NCBI GenBank assembly: GCA_902461565.1 | Contig: CABPYL010000005.1 | Location: forward strand, 32,189-96,188 | Reading direction: 5' to 3' | Source of the DNA: an uncultured Porphyromonadaceae bacterium | GTDB taxonomy: Bacteria > Bacteroidota > Bacteroidia > Bacteroidales > Muribaculaceae | DNA length: 64,000 nucleotides | Shown here: positions 8,752 to 17,474 of the stretch, piece after piece | Layout of the letters: each line of letters starts with the position of its first letter | How positions within the stretch are numbered: the stretch's first letter is position 1 | The notes under the pieces: generated by a model | The model's database searches: none | Told to the model about the DNA's origin: nothing | Seen by the model: the letters and a program-made list of their open reading frames with translations, nothing else | Position numbers and translations under genes: made by a program

Positions 8752-10290
8752 ATGCGTAAGTTCTTCGCCATATTCCTTTTCACTGCGTCGTGTGCCTTTG
8801 GCATAACGAAGGAGGATGTAGATGCAACACTGAAACGTCTTGATTTTGTTCTGAGCAAGCAGCAGACATATCTGGACAAGCGTCAGGCCTACATCGACAG
8901 CCTTTGTACCGCATTGCCTGATAAACCCGATGGAAGGCTTCTGATGCGTATATCCGAGGCTTACAAAGGATACGACAACGATTCGGCCATGACTTATCTG
9001 TGGCGTGCTATCGAAAACGCGGGTCCCGAGGGCACTGCACCGTATAGGTGGCGCCTTGCGGCACTTATGCCTTTGGCGGGACTTTTCGACAAAGCCGTGA
9101 ATACCTATAGCAGCGTCAGTGCCGACAGCATAGATGCCGCCGACCTGCCCTCGTATTACGACTGCGGACGCCAGATGTACTCGTATATCGGTGCATTTTT
9201 CAAGGACTATCCCGACATGGCGGCCCAGGAAATGGAAAAATCTCTTGCAATTCAGCGAAAACTGCTTGAGGTGCTTCCTGCGGGCACCATAGAACACAAG
9301 TTCAATTATGGTGAGTATTTTTATCTTACCGGCAGCTACGACCGGGCCGCCCTTCTTCTTGCCGAAGTAATGGAGCAGGAGCCGGTGGAGAGCAATCTGC
9401 GGGCGAGGGCCGCCCATCATCTGTCTACAATCAGCCGCATGCGCGGCGACGAAACCGCAGCGGTATATTATCTCACTCTTTCGGCTATTTCCGATGTCAT
9501 ATCCGCCACTCGTGAGGTAGCTTCGCTTCAGGAACTTGGCAACACTCTATATTCCCACGGCCACATTGCGCGTGCCCACAACTATCTGTCGGCGGCATTG
9601 GAAAAGGCCGTAACCTGTGGAGCACCATTGCGCATGGTGGAGGCGTCGCGCGGTCTGCCTATTATCGAACACGCCTACAGCAGCCGTCTTGCCGAAAGCA
9701 GGCGTTCGCTCTATTGGCTTGTGGCCGGACTTGTTGTTCTTCTTTGCGTACTTCTGCTCACTTTGGTTGTGCTGCGCAAGGAGATGGTGAAGATGGGGCG
9801 TCTTCAGAATAGTCTGCGCGATGCCAATAGCGCCAAGGAAATATATATAAGTCAGTTCCTTAATCTGTCGTCCATATATATGGACAAACTGAGCCAGTTC
9901 AATAAGATTGTTATGCGCAAGATAGCCACCGGACAGGCCGACGACCTTTTGCGTATGACGCGTTCCGGCAAATTCGTAGATGAACAGAGCAAGGAATTCT
10001 ACGAAGTTTTCGACAACGCTTTTCTGCACATATACCCCAACTTTGTGGAGGATGTGAACGAGCTTTTCCGTCCCGAGTGCCGTATCACCCTTAAGTCTAA
10101 CGAGATGCTTAATTCCGACCTGCGTATTCTCGCGCTTGTTCGGCTGGGGATAGAGGATAATAACCGTATTGCCCAGGTGTTGAATTTTTCGCTTAACACA
10201 ATCTATTCTTATCGCAACCGCCTGCGCAACCGTGCAATCGACCGAGAAACTTTCGAACGCGATATAATGCGCATAAGTTCGCGAATCTGA
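8752..10290 (+). CDS. TPR membrane regulator, DUF6377-like
   Basis: 512 residues. There is a signal peptide (MRKFFAIFLFTASCAFG), a periplasmic helical TPR-like region (about 25-320), one transmembrane helix (about 322-343, LYWLVAGLVVLLCVLLLTLV), a coiled-coil segment, and a C-terminal cytoplasmic domain (about 360-512). The latter contains FLNLSSIYMDKLSQFNK and ends with a helix-turn-helix-like segment LRILALVRLGIEDNNRIAQV and NTIYSYRNRLRNRA. This matches what I know as the DUF6377 family of Bacteroidota, thought to be membrane-bound transcription regulators. A paralogue of the same design lies near 27.8-29.4 kb. The gene starts 2 nt after the mutL stop. Target genes are unknown. Confidence 0.75.
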   Translation: MRKFFAIFLFTASCAFGITKEDVDATLKRLDFVLSKQQTYLDKRQAYIDSLCTALPDKPDGRLLMRISEAYKGYDNDSAMTYLWRAIENAGPEGTAPYRWRLAALMPLAGLFDKAVNTYSSVSADSIDAADLPSYYDCGRQMYSYIGAFFKDYPDMAAQEMEKSLAIQRKLLEVLPAGTIEHKFNYGEYFYLTGSYDRAALLLAEVMEQEPVESNLRARAAHHLSTISRMRGDETAAVYYLTLSAISDVISATREVASLQELGNTLYSHGHIARAHNYLSAALEKAVTCGAPLRMVEASRGLPIIEHAYSSRLAESRRSLYWLVAGLVVLLCVLLLTLVVLRKEMVKMGRLQNSLRDANSAKEIYISQFLNLSSIYMDKLSQFNKIVMRKIATGQADDLLRMTRSGKFVDEQSKEFYEVFDNAFLHIYPNFVEDVNELFRPECRITLKSNEMLNSDLRILALVRLGIEDNNRIAQVLNFSLNTIYSYRNRLRNRAIDRETFERDIMRISSRI

Positions 10291-10448
10291 TATAATATAT
10301 AACGTATTTGATATGAGTGTGTTATCTTTTATGAATTAAGGTGATTTTAATATTGTTAAAAGGCTGATAATTAACAATTAAAGGCTATTTTTGCAATATT
10401 TAATAGATTTTGGCTTGTGCAAAATGAACAAATACGAAAATCTTTTCG

Positions 10449-10735
10449 TAACTTTGCATCGTAAAAATAGAAAGATACACAATTTTTTAGTGATACGGAC
10501 CACTGCCGGACAATAGTACTTGATTATATTCCCTAAAAATTTACTGTGCGCTTTCCCAAGCCGGCAACGAGTTGCCAAGGCCTGCAAAGACGCATAGATC
10601 CGTTGATAAATTTGTTAAGCTTATTAAGGAAAAATGTGTTTTATGTTAGTTATGTAATTGTTTTAAGTCTTTAAAACAAGGAAAGGCGTCCTCGGGAGAA
10701 GGCGTCTTTTCTCTTTTTTGTAAGTGGAGAGGAAT
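10449..10735 (+). ncRNA. Orphan structured RNA candidate, possibly 6S-like
   Basis: The 588-nt gap before metG holds its own -7 element TAACTTTG (10449-10456) and no open frame I would support. About 40 nt later comes a nested structure: ACGGA (10495-10499) pairs with TCCGT (10599-10603); TGCG-CTTT (10547-10554) with AAAG-A-CGCA (10586-10594); and GGCAA (10563-10567) with TTGCC (10572-10576) around a CGAG loop. Near 10658-10680 there is a 9-bp hairpin (TTGTTTTAA, loop GTCT, TTAAAACAA), then a weak GAAAGGCG/CGTCTTTTC stem with T-rich sequence to about 10735. The separate metG promoter follows, so this looks like a free-standing transcript. Size and shape recall 6S RNA or the Bacteroidales-1 motif, but I cannot confirm either. 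No clear -33 element is visible. Confidence 0.45.
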
Positions 10736-10774
10736 TTTTAGTGGAGATTTCTCTTTGGAAAAAATTCTTGCGTA

Positions 10775-10806
10775 GTTGGTTTATTTGTGCGAAAATATTA
10801 AATTTG
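10775..10806 (+). promoter_or_regulatory. metG promoter
   Basis: GTTG (10775-10778), a 20-nt spacer and TAAATTTG (10799-10806) fit the Bacteroidota promoter pattern. The predicted start near 10812 leaves a leader of about 65 nt before metG and marks the end of the preceding orphan RNA unit. No T-box-like leader is visible. Confidence 0.55.
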
Positions 10807-10878
10807 CAACTTGATTAGAATTGCCATAGGCATCAGTGTTTATCATGCTTTCATAAAAGCGCAAAAATCAGTACGATA

Positions 10879-12924
10879 ATGAGCAAAGATTTTAAGCGAA
10901 CTCTCATCACCACAGCTCTCCCTTATACCAACGGACCTGTCCATATCGGTCATCTTGCCGGCGTGTATATCCCCGCAGATATTTACGCCCGATATTTGCG
11001 ATTGGCACGACGACCCGTTGTAATGATTGGCGGCAGTGATGAGCATGGTGTGCCTATCACCTTGAAAGCCAAAGCAGAAGGCGTTACCCCGCAGGATATC
11101 GTCGACCGCTACCATGCCATTATCAAGAAATCCTTTGAGGAACTCGGCATATCCTTCGATATTTATTCCCGCACAACATCCGATATACACACCGAGACGG
11201 CGTCGGAGTTCTTCCGCCATCTCTACGACAAGGGCGAGTTCATAGAAAAGACCTCGCAGCAACTCTACGACCCCGAGGCCAAGCAGTTCCTGGCCGACCG
11301 GTATGTTACCGGCGAGTGCCCCCACTGCCATAATCCGCGTGCCTATGGCGACCAGTGCGAGGCCTGCGGCACATCGCTGAACGCCACCGACCTCATCAAT
11401 CCCAAAAGCGCGATTTCCGGCGCAACACCTGAGTTGCGTCCCACACACCACTGGTATCTGCCGTTAGATAAATGGGAACCGGCCCTGCGCGAGTGGATTC
11501 TCGAGGGTCATAAGGAATGGAAGAGCAACGTTTACGGCCAGTGCAAGTCGTGGCTGGACATGGGTCTGCAACCGCGTGCGGTATCGCGTGACCTGTCGTG
11601 GGGTGTTCCCGTGCCCGTTGAAGGTGCCGAAGGCAAGGTGTTGTACGTTTGGTTCGACGCGCCCATCGGATATATCTCCAACACCAAGGAACTGTTGCCC
11701 GACAGCTGGGAAATGTGGTGGAAGGATCCCGAGACGCGCATAATCAACTTCATTGGCAAGGACAATATCGTGTTCCACTGCATTGTGTTCCCGGCAATGC
11801 TTAAGGCCTACGGAGACAACTTCCAGCTGCCCGATAATGTGCCAGCCAACGAGTTTCTTAACCTCGAAGGCGACAAGATAAGTACGTCGCGAAACTGGGC
11901 TGTATGGCTGCACGAATATCTCCGCGACTTCCCCGGAAAGCAGGATGTGTTGCGTTACGTGCTCACAGCCAACGCTCCCGAGACAAAGGATAACGACTTT
12001 ACCTGGCGTGATTTCCAGGCCCGCAACAACAACGAGCTTGCCGCTATTCTCGGCAACTTCGTGAACCGCGTTGTGGTGCTGACACACAAATACTTCGACG
12101 GTGTTGTTCCAGCCGCGGGCGAACTCCAGCAGGTAGATACCGACGCTTTTGCCGAGCTGGATACACTGCGCAAGTCGCTTACCGACAATATAGAGACATT
12201 CCATTTCCGCGAGGCCCTGAAAGACGCTATGGGCATCGCCCGCGTGGGTAACAAGTATCTGCAGGACTGCGAGCCCTGGAAGGTTATCAAGACCGATCCC
12301 GAGCGCGTAAAGACCGTGCTGAACGTGTGCGCACAGATTTGCGCCTATATCGACGTTGCTATGGAGCCTTTCATGCCTTTCGCTGCCGAGAAACTTGCTA
12401 AAACACTGGCTCTTGGCGAATTGTCGTGGGATATGCTGGCAGACCGCAATGTTGTGCCTGCAGGCACCGTTCTCGGCAAGCCTGAACTGCTGTTCGAGAA
12501 AATCGACGACGAGGCTATCAAGGCGCAGACCGACCGTCTGGAGCGTATCAAAAAAGAAAACCAGATAAAGGCATTTACTCCGGAACCTGTGAAAGCCGAG
12601 ATACAGATGCCCGAGTTCGACAAACTCGACATCCGCATAGGCACCGTGCTTTCCTGCGAACGCGTACGAAAATCGGACAAGCTGTTGCAGTTCAGCATCG
12701 ACGACGGCACAGGAACACCCCGTACAATCGTTTCGGGCATAGCTCAGCATTATAAACCCGAGGACCTCACGGGCAAGCAGGTATGCTTCATTGCCAATCT
12801 TGCTCCCGCCAAGATTCGCGGTGTTGTGTCGCAGGGCATGATTCTTTCGGCTCTCAATGCCGATGGGTCGCTCAAAGTGATAACTCCCGCCGGCGAGGCT
12901 ACAAATGGCGCGCAGGTAAAATAG
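10879..12924 (+). CDS. metG: Methionine-tRNA ligase
   Basis: 681 residues, full length. It charges tRNA-Met with methionine in the cytosol. The class I signature HIGH is at residues 22-25 and the KMSKS loop is present as KISTS (333-337). Two zinc-knuckle pairs are visible (CPHC and CEACG, about 146-162). The helical anticodon-binding domain follows, and the last 110 residues form an EMAPII/Arc1p-type tRNA-binding OB fold (from FDKLDIRIGTVLSCERV). It is the first gene of a probable plus-strand cluster that continues with ansA 3 nt later. Confidence 0.97.
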   Translation: MSKDFKRTLITTALPYTNGPVHIGHLAGVYIPADIYARYLRLARRPVVMIGGSDEHGVPITLKAKAEGVTPQDIVDRYHAIIKKSFEELGISFDIYSRTTSDIHTETASEFFRHLYDKGEFIEKTSQQLYDPEAKQFLADRYVTGECPHCHNPRAYGDQCEACGTSLNATDLINPKSAISGATPELRPTHHWYLPLDKWEPALREWILEGHKEWKSNVYGQCKSWLDMGLQPRAVSRDLSWGVPVPVEGAEGKVLYVWFDAPIGYISNTKELLPDSWEMWWKDPETRIINFIGKDNIVFHCIVFPAMLKAYGDNFQLPDNVPANEFLNLEGDKISTSRNWAVWLHEYLRDFPGKQDVLRYVLTANAPETKDNDFTWRDFQARNNNELAAILGNFVNRVVVLTHKYFDGVVPAAGELQQVDTDAFAELDTLRKSLTDNIETFHFREALKDAMGIARVGNKYLQDCEPWKVIKTDPERVKTVLNVCAQICAYIDVAMEPFMPFAAEKLAKTLALGELSWDMLADRNVVPAGTVLGKPELLFEKIDDEAIKAQTDRLERIKKENQIKAFTPEPVKAEIQMPEFDKLDIRIGTVLSCERVRKSDKLLQFSIDDGTGTPRTIVSGIAQHYKPEDLTGKQVCFIANLAPAKIRGVVSQGMILSALNADGSLKVITPAGEATNGAQVK

Positions 12925-12927
12925 GAT

Positions 12928-13971
12928 ATGCCAATGAAGCCTAAAATCCTTATAATATACACTGGCGGCACTATCGGCATGATAGAGGACACCGTTACAA
13001 AGGCGCTGAAACCTTTCGATTTCACGCACCTTATCGACAATGTGCCCAAAATCAAAATGCTGGATTATGAAATCGACAATATCCAGTTTCAGCCTATCGA
13101 CTCGTCGGATATGGACTTGCACCACTGGACGCTGTTCGCGCAGGCGATAGCCGCCAACTACGATAAATACGACGGTTTCGTGGTTCTGCACGGCACGGAT
13201 ACGATGGCATATACGGCTTCCGCGCTGTCGTTCATGCTCCAGAATCTTAACAAACCTGTGATTATCACCGGTTCGCAGCTGCCTATAGGCGAGGTGCGTA
13301 CCGACGGCGAAGAAAACCTTATCACGGCTCTGCAGATTGCAGCGGCGCGTACGCCCGAGGGCGTAGCGACGGTGCGCGAGGTGGCTATCCTGTTCGAGAA
13401 CTATCTGTGGCGCGGTAATCGTGCCACAAAACGCAGTGCCGACAATTTCAACGCCTTCAAGAGCAACAATTATCCCGCTCTTGCAAAAATAGGCTTGGGC
13501 ATACACTTCGACCGCGACGCGCTGAACCGCATCCTTCATCCTGACGGCCTTAAGGTGCATTATCAGCTGGACCCCAACGTTATAGCCATAGACTTATATC
13601 CTGGCCTGAGCGAGCGTGTGCTCCGTTATCAGCTGGCGACACCTGGCGTAAAGGGCATAGTGCTGCGTACCTATGGTACCGGCAACGCGCCTACGTGGCC
13701 CTGGTTTGTTAATGCTATCCGTGAGACCGTAGAGCGAGGTGTTGTGATTCTTAATATAACGCAGTGCGTCAACGGAGGCGTGCACCCCGGCAGATATGTG
13801 TCCAGCGACATTCTGACGGCGTCTGGTGTAGTACCGGGTCTGGACATGACTTTCGAGGCTGCCATGACAAAAATGATGTTCCTTTTCGGCATGGGGCTCG
13901 AGCCTAAGGAAGTGCGTCGCCGCATAGCGTTGCCTCTGGCCGGAGAAATGACTGTAACTTATTCTCACTGA
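12928..13971 (+). CDS. ansA: Type I asparaginase (cytoplasmic)
   Basis: 347 residues; hydrolyses L-asparagine to aspartate and ammonia. The first catalytic threonine motif is YTGGTIGM (residues 11-18) and the second is HGTDTMAYTASALSF. No signal peptide is seen, which fits a cytoplasmic type I enzyme. The C-terminal domain has LRTYGTGNAP and ITQCVNGGV, typical of the family. The start at 12928 is 3 nt after metG; an alternative ATG two codons later is equally possible. Its place in a housekeeping cluster with metG and dut suggests simple co-transcription. Confidence 0.93.
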   Translation: MPMKPKILIIYTGGTIGMIEDTVTKALKPFDFTHLIDNVPKIKMLDYEIDNIQFQPIDSSDMDLHHWTLFAQAIAANYDKYDGFVVLHGTDTMAYTASALSFMLQNLNKPVIITGSQLPIGEVRTDGEENLITALQIAAARTPEGVATVREVAILFENYLWRGNRATKRSADNFNAFKSNNYPALAKIGLGIHFDRDALNRILHPDGLKVHYQLDPNVIAIDLYPGLSERVLRYQLATPGVKGIVLRTYGTGNAPTWPWFVNAIRETVERGVVILNITQCVNGGVHPGRYVSSDILTASGVVPGLDMTFEAAMTKMMFLFGMGLEPKEVRRRIALPLAGEMTVTYSH

Positions 13972-13976
13972 TAGAA

Positions 13977-14309
13977 ATGAAGCTCCTGCGCCTGCTGATA
14001 TTTTTTGCCGTCGTTGCCGCGATGCCTGCGGTAACACCTGTAAGTGCGGCAAAAGCGCCGGTGTGGGAGCTTGTACGCCTCGACGACACCGCCACCGATG
14101 CCGATGAGCGCGAAAGCATAGAAACAACCACCCGCGACGGTGTGCTGTACATCACCGTGACGCATCCCGTAAAGGTGGAGATTTATTCCATTCTCGGACA
14201 GCTGATAACATCGAGGCAGCTGAAGCCCGGCACTGTCCGCCTCACTCTTAACCAGCGCGGGGTGTACATCCTCAAGGCAGGTTCCGTTACCCGGCGCATC
14301 AATCTCTGA
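13977..14309 (+). CDS. Small secreted protein made mostly of a type IX-like sorting domain
   Basis: 110 residues: a signal peptide (MKLLRLLIFFAVVAAMPAVTP, cleaved after about SAA), a short acidic linker, then about 50 residues that look like a type IX secretion C-terminal domain (VEIYSILGQLITSRQ, then LNQRGVYILKAGSVTRRINL). The pattern IYSILGQ and the ending with GVYILK resemble the sorting domains on three large secreted proteins in this window. Here almost nothing precedes it, so the protein appears to be nearly a bare sorting domain. It lies between ansA (5 nt gap) and dut (3 nt gap). Function is unknown; an adaptor or a decayed cargo protein are both possible. Confidence 0.7.
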   Translation: MKLLRLLIFFAVVAAMPAVTPVSAAKAPVWELVRLDDTATDADERESIETTTRDGVLYITVTHPVKVEIYSILGQLITSRQLKPGTVRLTLNQRGVYILKAGSVTRRINL

Positions 14310-14312
14310 TTT

Positions 14313-14759
14313 ATGGCCGATAACGTTAAAGTTCAGATAGTAAATAATTCCGGTAACGAACTGCCCGCATACGCTACCGCTGCCTCGGCAGGCATGGACG
14401 TGCGTGCATCGCTCAAGGAGCCTCTGGTGATAATGCCCGGACAGCGTGCCCTTGTGCCCACGGGGTTGCGTGTGGCCATCCCCGCAGGTTACGAGATACA
14501 GCTGCGTCCGCGCAGCGGCCTGGCAATCCGCGACGGAATAACACTTTTAAACACTCCCGGCACGATCGACGCCGACTATCGGGGCGAGTTGTGTGTTATA
14601 CTTATAAATCTTTCCGATAAACCGTTTACCGTCAACCACGCCGACAGAATCTGTCAGATGGTGCTTGCCGAGGTTCCCCACATCGAGTGGGAGAGCGTTG
14701 CCGAGCTTCCGGAAACTATCAGAGGCGAGGGCGGTTTCGGCCACACCGGAACTAAGTAA
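14313..14759 (+). CDS. dut: Deoxyuridine 5'-triphosphate nucleotidohydrolase
   Basis: 148 residues, normal length for a trimeric dUTPase. It hydrolyses dUTP to dUMP and pyrophosphate, keeping uracil out of DNA and feeding thymidylate synthesis. The conserved motifs occur in order: AGMDVRA (motif 1), PRSGLAIRDG (2), GTIDADYRGE (3), DRICQMVL (4) and the glycine-rich C-terminal arm GEGGFGHTG (5). The start ATG at 14313 is 3 nt after the preceding gene. It is followed 14 nt later by a TPR protein gene. Confidence 0.96.
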   Translation: MADNVKVQIVNNSGNELPAYATAASAGMDVRASLKEPLVIMPGQRALVPTGLRVAIPAGYEIQLRPRSGLAIRDGITLLNTPGTIDADYRGELCVILINLSDKPFTVNHADRICQMVLAEVPHIEWESVAELPETIRGEGGFGHTGTK

Positions 14760-14773
14760 AACACTTTTGCCCC

Positions 14774-16588
14774 GTGAAAAAATCGCGTCTACATCTTCTT
14801 CCTCTGTTCATTGCCGCAGTTGCTGCAGTTGCGTCGCTTTGCGCCGCTAATCCCGATGACGCTGGCCGCCGCAAGGCCGATTATATTTTTCTGGAAGCCG
14901 CTTATGCGGCCGATGACGGCCGCTACGACGACTATTACTATCTTTTGCGCCGTGCTGCGGCTCTTGCTCCAGAAGATACCTTTATTGCAGCAAAAATAGC
15001 TGAGGTACAATTGCAGATGCCGTTGGACTCCGTAACGGCCGAGAGTGCCTACAAGGCGCTAAAAACGCGTTTCTACGCCGACCCGACCAACGATGCGTAT
15101 GCCGGAGCCTTCGGTATGCTCGCTTCCAACATGAACCGCATTGATGATATTATAGAGATGTGGCAGACATTGGACAGCCTGCAGCCCAAGCGCACCGATC
15201 CCGCCTACAACCTTGCCACGGCGTTGTTCACTAAATACAGAATGACGAACGATTCGTCATGCTACGATCGTGGAATGAAAATTCTCGACCGTCTGGAAAA
15301 GGTGATGGGCACGAATCTGCAGCTTGCGTATCAGAAGATTTCGGCTCTGCTGCTACGCAACGATACCGCTGCTATTGTTTCCGAACTGGAGAAGCTGAGA
15401 CGAGGTGCCCCGGCCGACGTGAGCGCGCAACTTCTGATGGGAAATGTGTTCGAGCACCTTGATATGCCCGACTCGGCGCTGACAAGCTACAACCGCGCGG
15501 CCGAACTCGACCCGGAGGACGGCAATGTATATCTTGCGCGCGCTGAATTCTTCCGCAACCGCGGCGACAGTGTCGCCTACGACCGCGAGGTGTTCAATGC
15601 TCTGGAGTCTTCCGAATTGGAATTCGATCAGAAATTCAATCTACTTACCGGTTATGTATCCAAACTATACACCGACACGCTGCAATGGCCTCGCATAGGC
15701 CAGATGTTTGCTGTGCTGCAGCAACTTAATCCCGGCGAGGCAAGGTTGCACGACTATTATTCGGCGTATAAATCAGCTATCGGACAGAAAGAGGAAGCAG
15801 CCGAGCAGTTGAGCTACAGTCTGGATCTGGACCCATCCAATCCGGACCGCTGGCGCGACCTCACCATCCTGTATTTCCAGCTTAACGATACTGCCCGCGC
15901 CGAGTCCACCGCGCGGCAGGCTTTGAAAATATATCCCGAAAGCGGTTCGTTCCAATATCTGCTTGCGAATGCTCTGATGCTTCAGAACCGTCCCGAAGAC
16001 GCGCTGAATGCTTTGGAGGGGATAGATACTCTCAGAATCAACAACAAGAACCTTGAGTCGTCCCTGTACGCTTCGCGCGGCGATGTGTACAGCCGCCTCA
16101 ACCGCAACGACGAGGCGCAGGTGGAATATAAAAAGGCTGTGGACCTTAATCCGGACAACTATATGGCGATGAACAACTGGGCCTATTTCAATGCCGTGAA
16201 AGGCATTGATCTGGATGCCGCCGAGCTGTACGCCTCCATTGCCAGCGCCGCCGAACCGTGGAGCGCCACTTTTTTGGATACATACGCATGGGTACTGTTT
16301 AAGAAAAAGAACTACGAGAAGGCACTTGAGGTGATAGAGAAAGCTCTGGCGGTGTATGGAATCGCCCCGGAGGGTAAGACACCCCAGGAAATCAATCCGG
16401 CGGTGAATCCCGAAGGTCAGGAGGACAGCGAACCCTCGGCTGAGGTATTCGACCACGCCGGCGACATATATTACTGGAACCATCTGCCGCAGAAAGCAGT
16501 GGATTTCTGGAAACGGGCACTAAAACTGGATTCCGATAACGAACTTATCAGAAAGAAAGTGCGGAACCGGGCCTACTATGCCGAATAA
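14774..16588 (+). CDS. Secreted TPR-repeat protein
   Basis: 604 residues from a GTG start, which gives a good signal peptide (MKKSRLHLLPLFIAAVAAVA) cleaved near CAA. The remainder is a solenoid of tetratricopeptide repeats; clear units include SALTSYNRAAELDPEDGNVYLA, EQLSYSLDLDPSNPDRW and EAQVEYKKAVDLNPDNYMAM. Near the C-terminus an insert of about 30 residues precedes a last repeat (FDHAGDIYYWNHLPQKAVDF). TPR proteins scaffold protein-protein contacts; this one is expected in the periplasm or at the outer membrane. It precedes a DUF4292-type lipoprotein and an EnvC-like gene, an order I know from other Bacteroidales, so a role in envelope assembly is plausible. Confidence 0.8.
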   Translation: MKKSRLHLLPLFIAAVAAVASLCAANPDDAGRRKADYIFLEAAYAADDGRYDDYYYLLRRAAALAPEDTFIAAKIAEVQLQMPLDSVTAESAYKALKTRFYADPTNDAYAGAFGMLASNMNRIDDIIEMWQTLDSLQPKRTDPAYNLATALFTKYRMTNDSSCYDRGMKILDRLEKVMGTNLQLAYQKISALLLRNDTAAIVSELEKLRRGAPADVSAQLLMGNVFEHLDMPDSALTSYNRAAELDPEDGNVYLARAEFFRNRGDSVAYDREVFNALESSELEFDQKFNLLTGYVSKLYTDTLQWPRIGQMFAVLQQLNPGEARLHDYYSAYKSAIGQKEEAAEQLSYSLDLDPSNPDRWRDLTILYFQLNDTARAESTARQALKIYPESGSFQYLLANALMLQNRPEDALNALEGIDTLRINNKNLESSLYASRGDVYSRLNRNDEAQVEYKKAVDLNPDNYMAMNNWAYFNAVKGIDLDAAELYASIASAAEPWSATFLDTYAWVLFKKKNYEKALEVIEKALAVYGIAPEGKTPQEINPAVNPEGQEDSEPSAEVFDHAGDIYYWNHLPQKAVDFWKRALKLDSDNELIRKKVRNRAYYAE

Positions 16589-16598
16589 ATCATAGAAA

Positions 16599-17471
16599 AT
16601 GAATAAAAAACTTCTTTTTATAAGCTGCTTTTCCGCTATGCTCGCGCTTGTGCTGCTAAGCGGCTGCGGCAGCTCCCGCAAAGCCGCAAAGAGCGGCGAT
16701 TATCCTGTAGAGACCACAGGCGAGGCAATTACAGCCGATCCGAAAGCGGAATTTCGCGCTATGGCAGATTCGTATTTGCCTTGGACCGACGTTTCTGTAC
16801 CCGTGCGCGTAAGTATGACGCAGCCTTCCAAGTTCAGCTGTTCCGGCGTGCTTAAGATGCGTAATGGCAAGGATATATCCATATCCATGCGTATGTTCGG
16901 TTTCGAGGTGGCATCGTTATATGCCGACACTGATTCCGTGATTGTGTGCGTCAAGGCGATGGACATGTATTTCAGCGAGTCTATCGCCGGTTTATCCGAC
17001 AAATACGGAATTACGCTTGCCGACCTCCAGAGCCTTTTGCTCGGTCAGGCTTTCGTGCCGGGCAAAGGTGCTGTAAGCAGCAAGGATATCGGCCGTTTCA
17101 ATATTGGCGGGATGCAGAAAACTGGTTTCAGTTTTGTGCCTAAAGAGATGCCCGCCGGACTTGAATGGACGTATACCGCCGTGAGTTCTCAGGGCAATGT
17201 TCCGCGCATTGTGGCCATGTCCATAGAGCCGAGAAACCTTATGCCCGTCGACTGTGTGTTCGGGCACACGTCCGCTACTCCTGCAGGCATTGTGGCGTCG
17301 TCGCTGGAATTTGCCACTCAGGTGAAAAGCCGCAATGTTGAGGCCGCTGTGAGTACGTCGATGGATCGAGCCGACTGGAATGGCGGCGTTAATATCAGCA
17401 AACCAAAAATTCCGCGTAAGGCGCGTCGCGTTACCGGCGACGATATTTTCAAGATGCTGAAATCACTATAG
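16599..17471 (+). CDS. DUF4292-type lipoprotein
   Basis: 290 residues with a lipoprotein signal (lipobox LSGC at about residues 20-23, then GSSRKAAK). The body is beta-rich and resembles LolA/LolB-like folds; I assign it to the DUF4292 family of Bacteroidota envelope lipoproteins by its general pattern (VPVRVSMTQPSKFSCSGVLK followed by ISMRMFGFEVASLYAD). It has 10 nt before it and 3 nt after it, so it is surely in the same operon as the TPR and EnvC-like genes. The function is not established; a role in lipid or lipoprotein handling is only suggested by the fold. Confidence 0.75.
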   Translation: MNKKLLFISCFSAMLALVLLSGCGSSRKAAKSGDYPVETTGEAITADPKAEFRAMADSYLPWTDVSVPVRVSMTQPSKFSCSGVLKMRNGKDISISMRMFGFEVASLYADTDSVIVCVKAMDMYFSESIAGLSDKYGITLADLQSLLLGQAFVPGKGAVSSKDIGRFNIGGMQKTGFSFVPKEMPAGLEWTYTAVSSQGNVPRIVAMSIEPRNLMPVDCVFGHTSATPAGIVASSLEFATQVKSRNVEAAVSTSMDRADWNGGVNISKPKIPRKARRVTGDDIFKMLKSL

Positions 17472-17474
17472 GCC

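Noticed and set aside
8293..9420. A 375-codon minus-strand frame across mutL and the TPR regulator
   Set aside because: Same reason: antisense to clear genes, with no domain.
10600..10878. T-box or methionine riboswitch in the metG leader
   Set aside because: The promoter is only about 65 nt before metG, and no T-box sequence or SAM-binding fold is seen.
11464..13560. A 698-codon open frame on the minus strand across metG and ansA
   Set aside because: It is antisense to two well-identified genes, has no family signature or promoter, and reflects G+C-rich codon use of the true genes.
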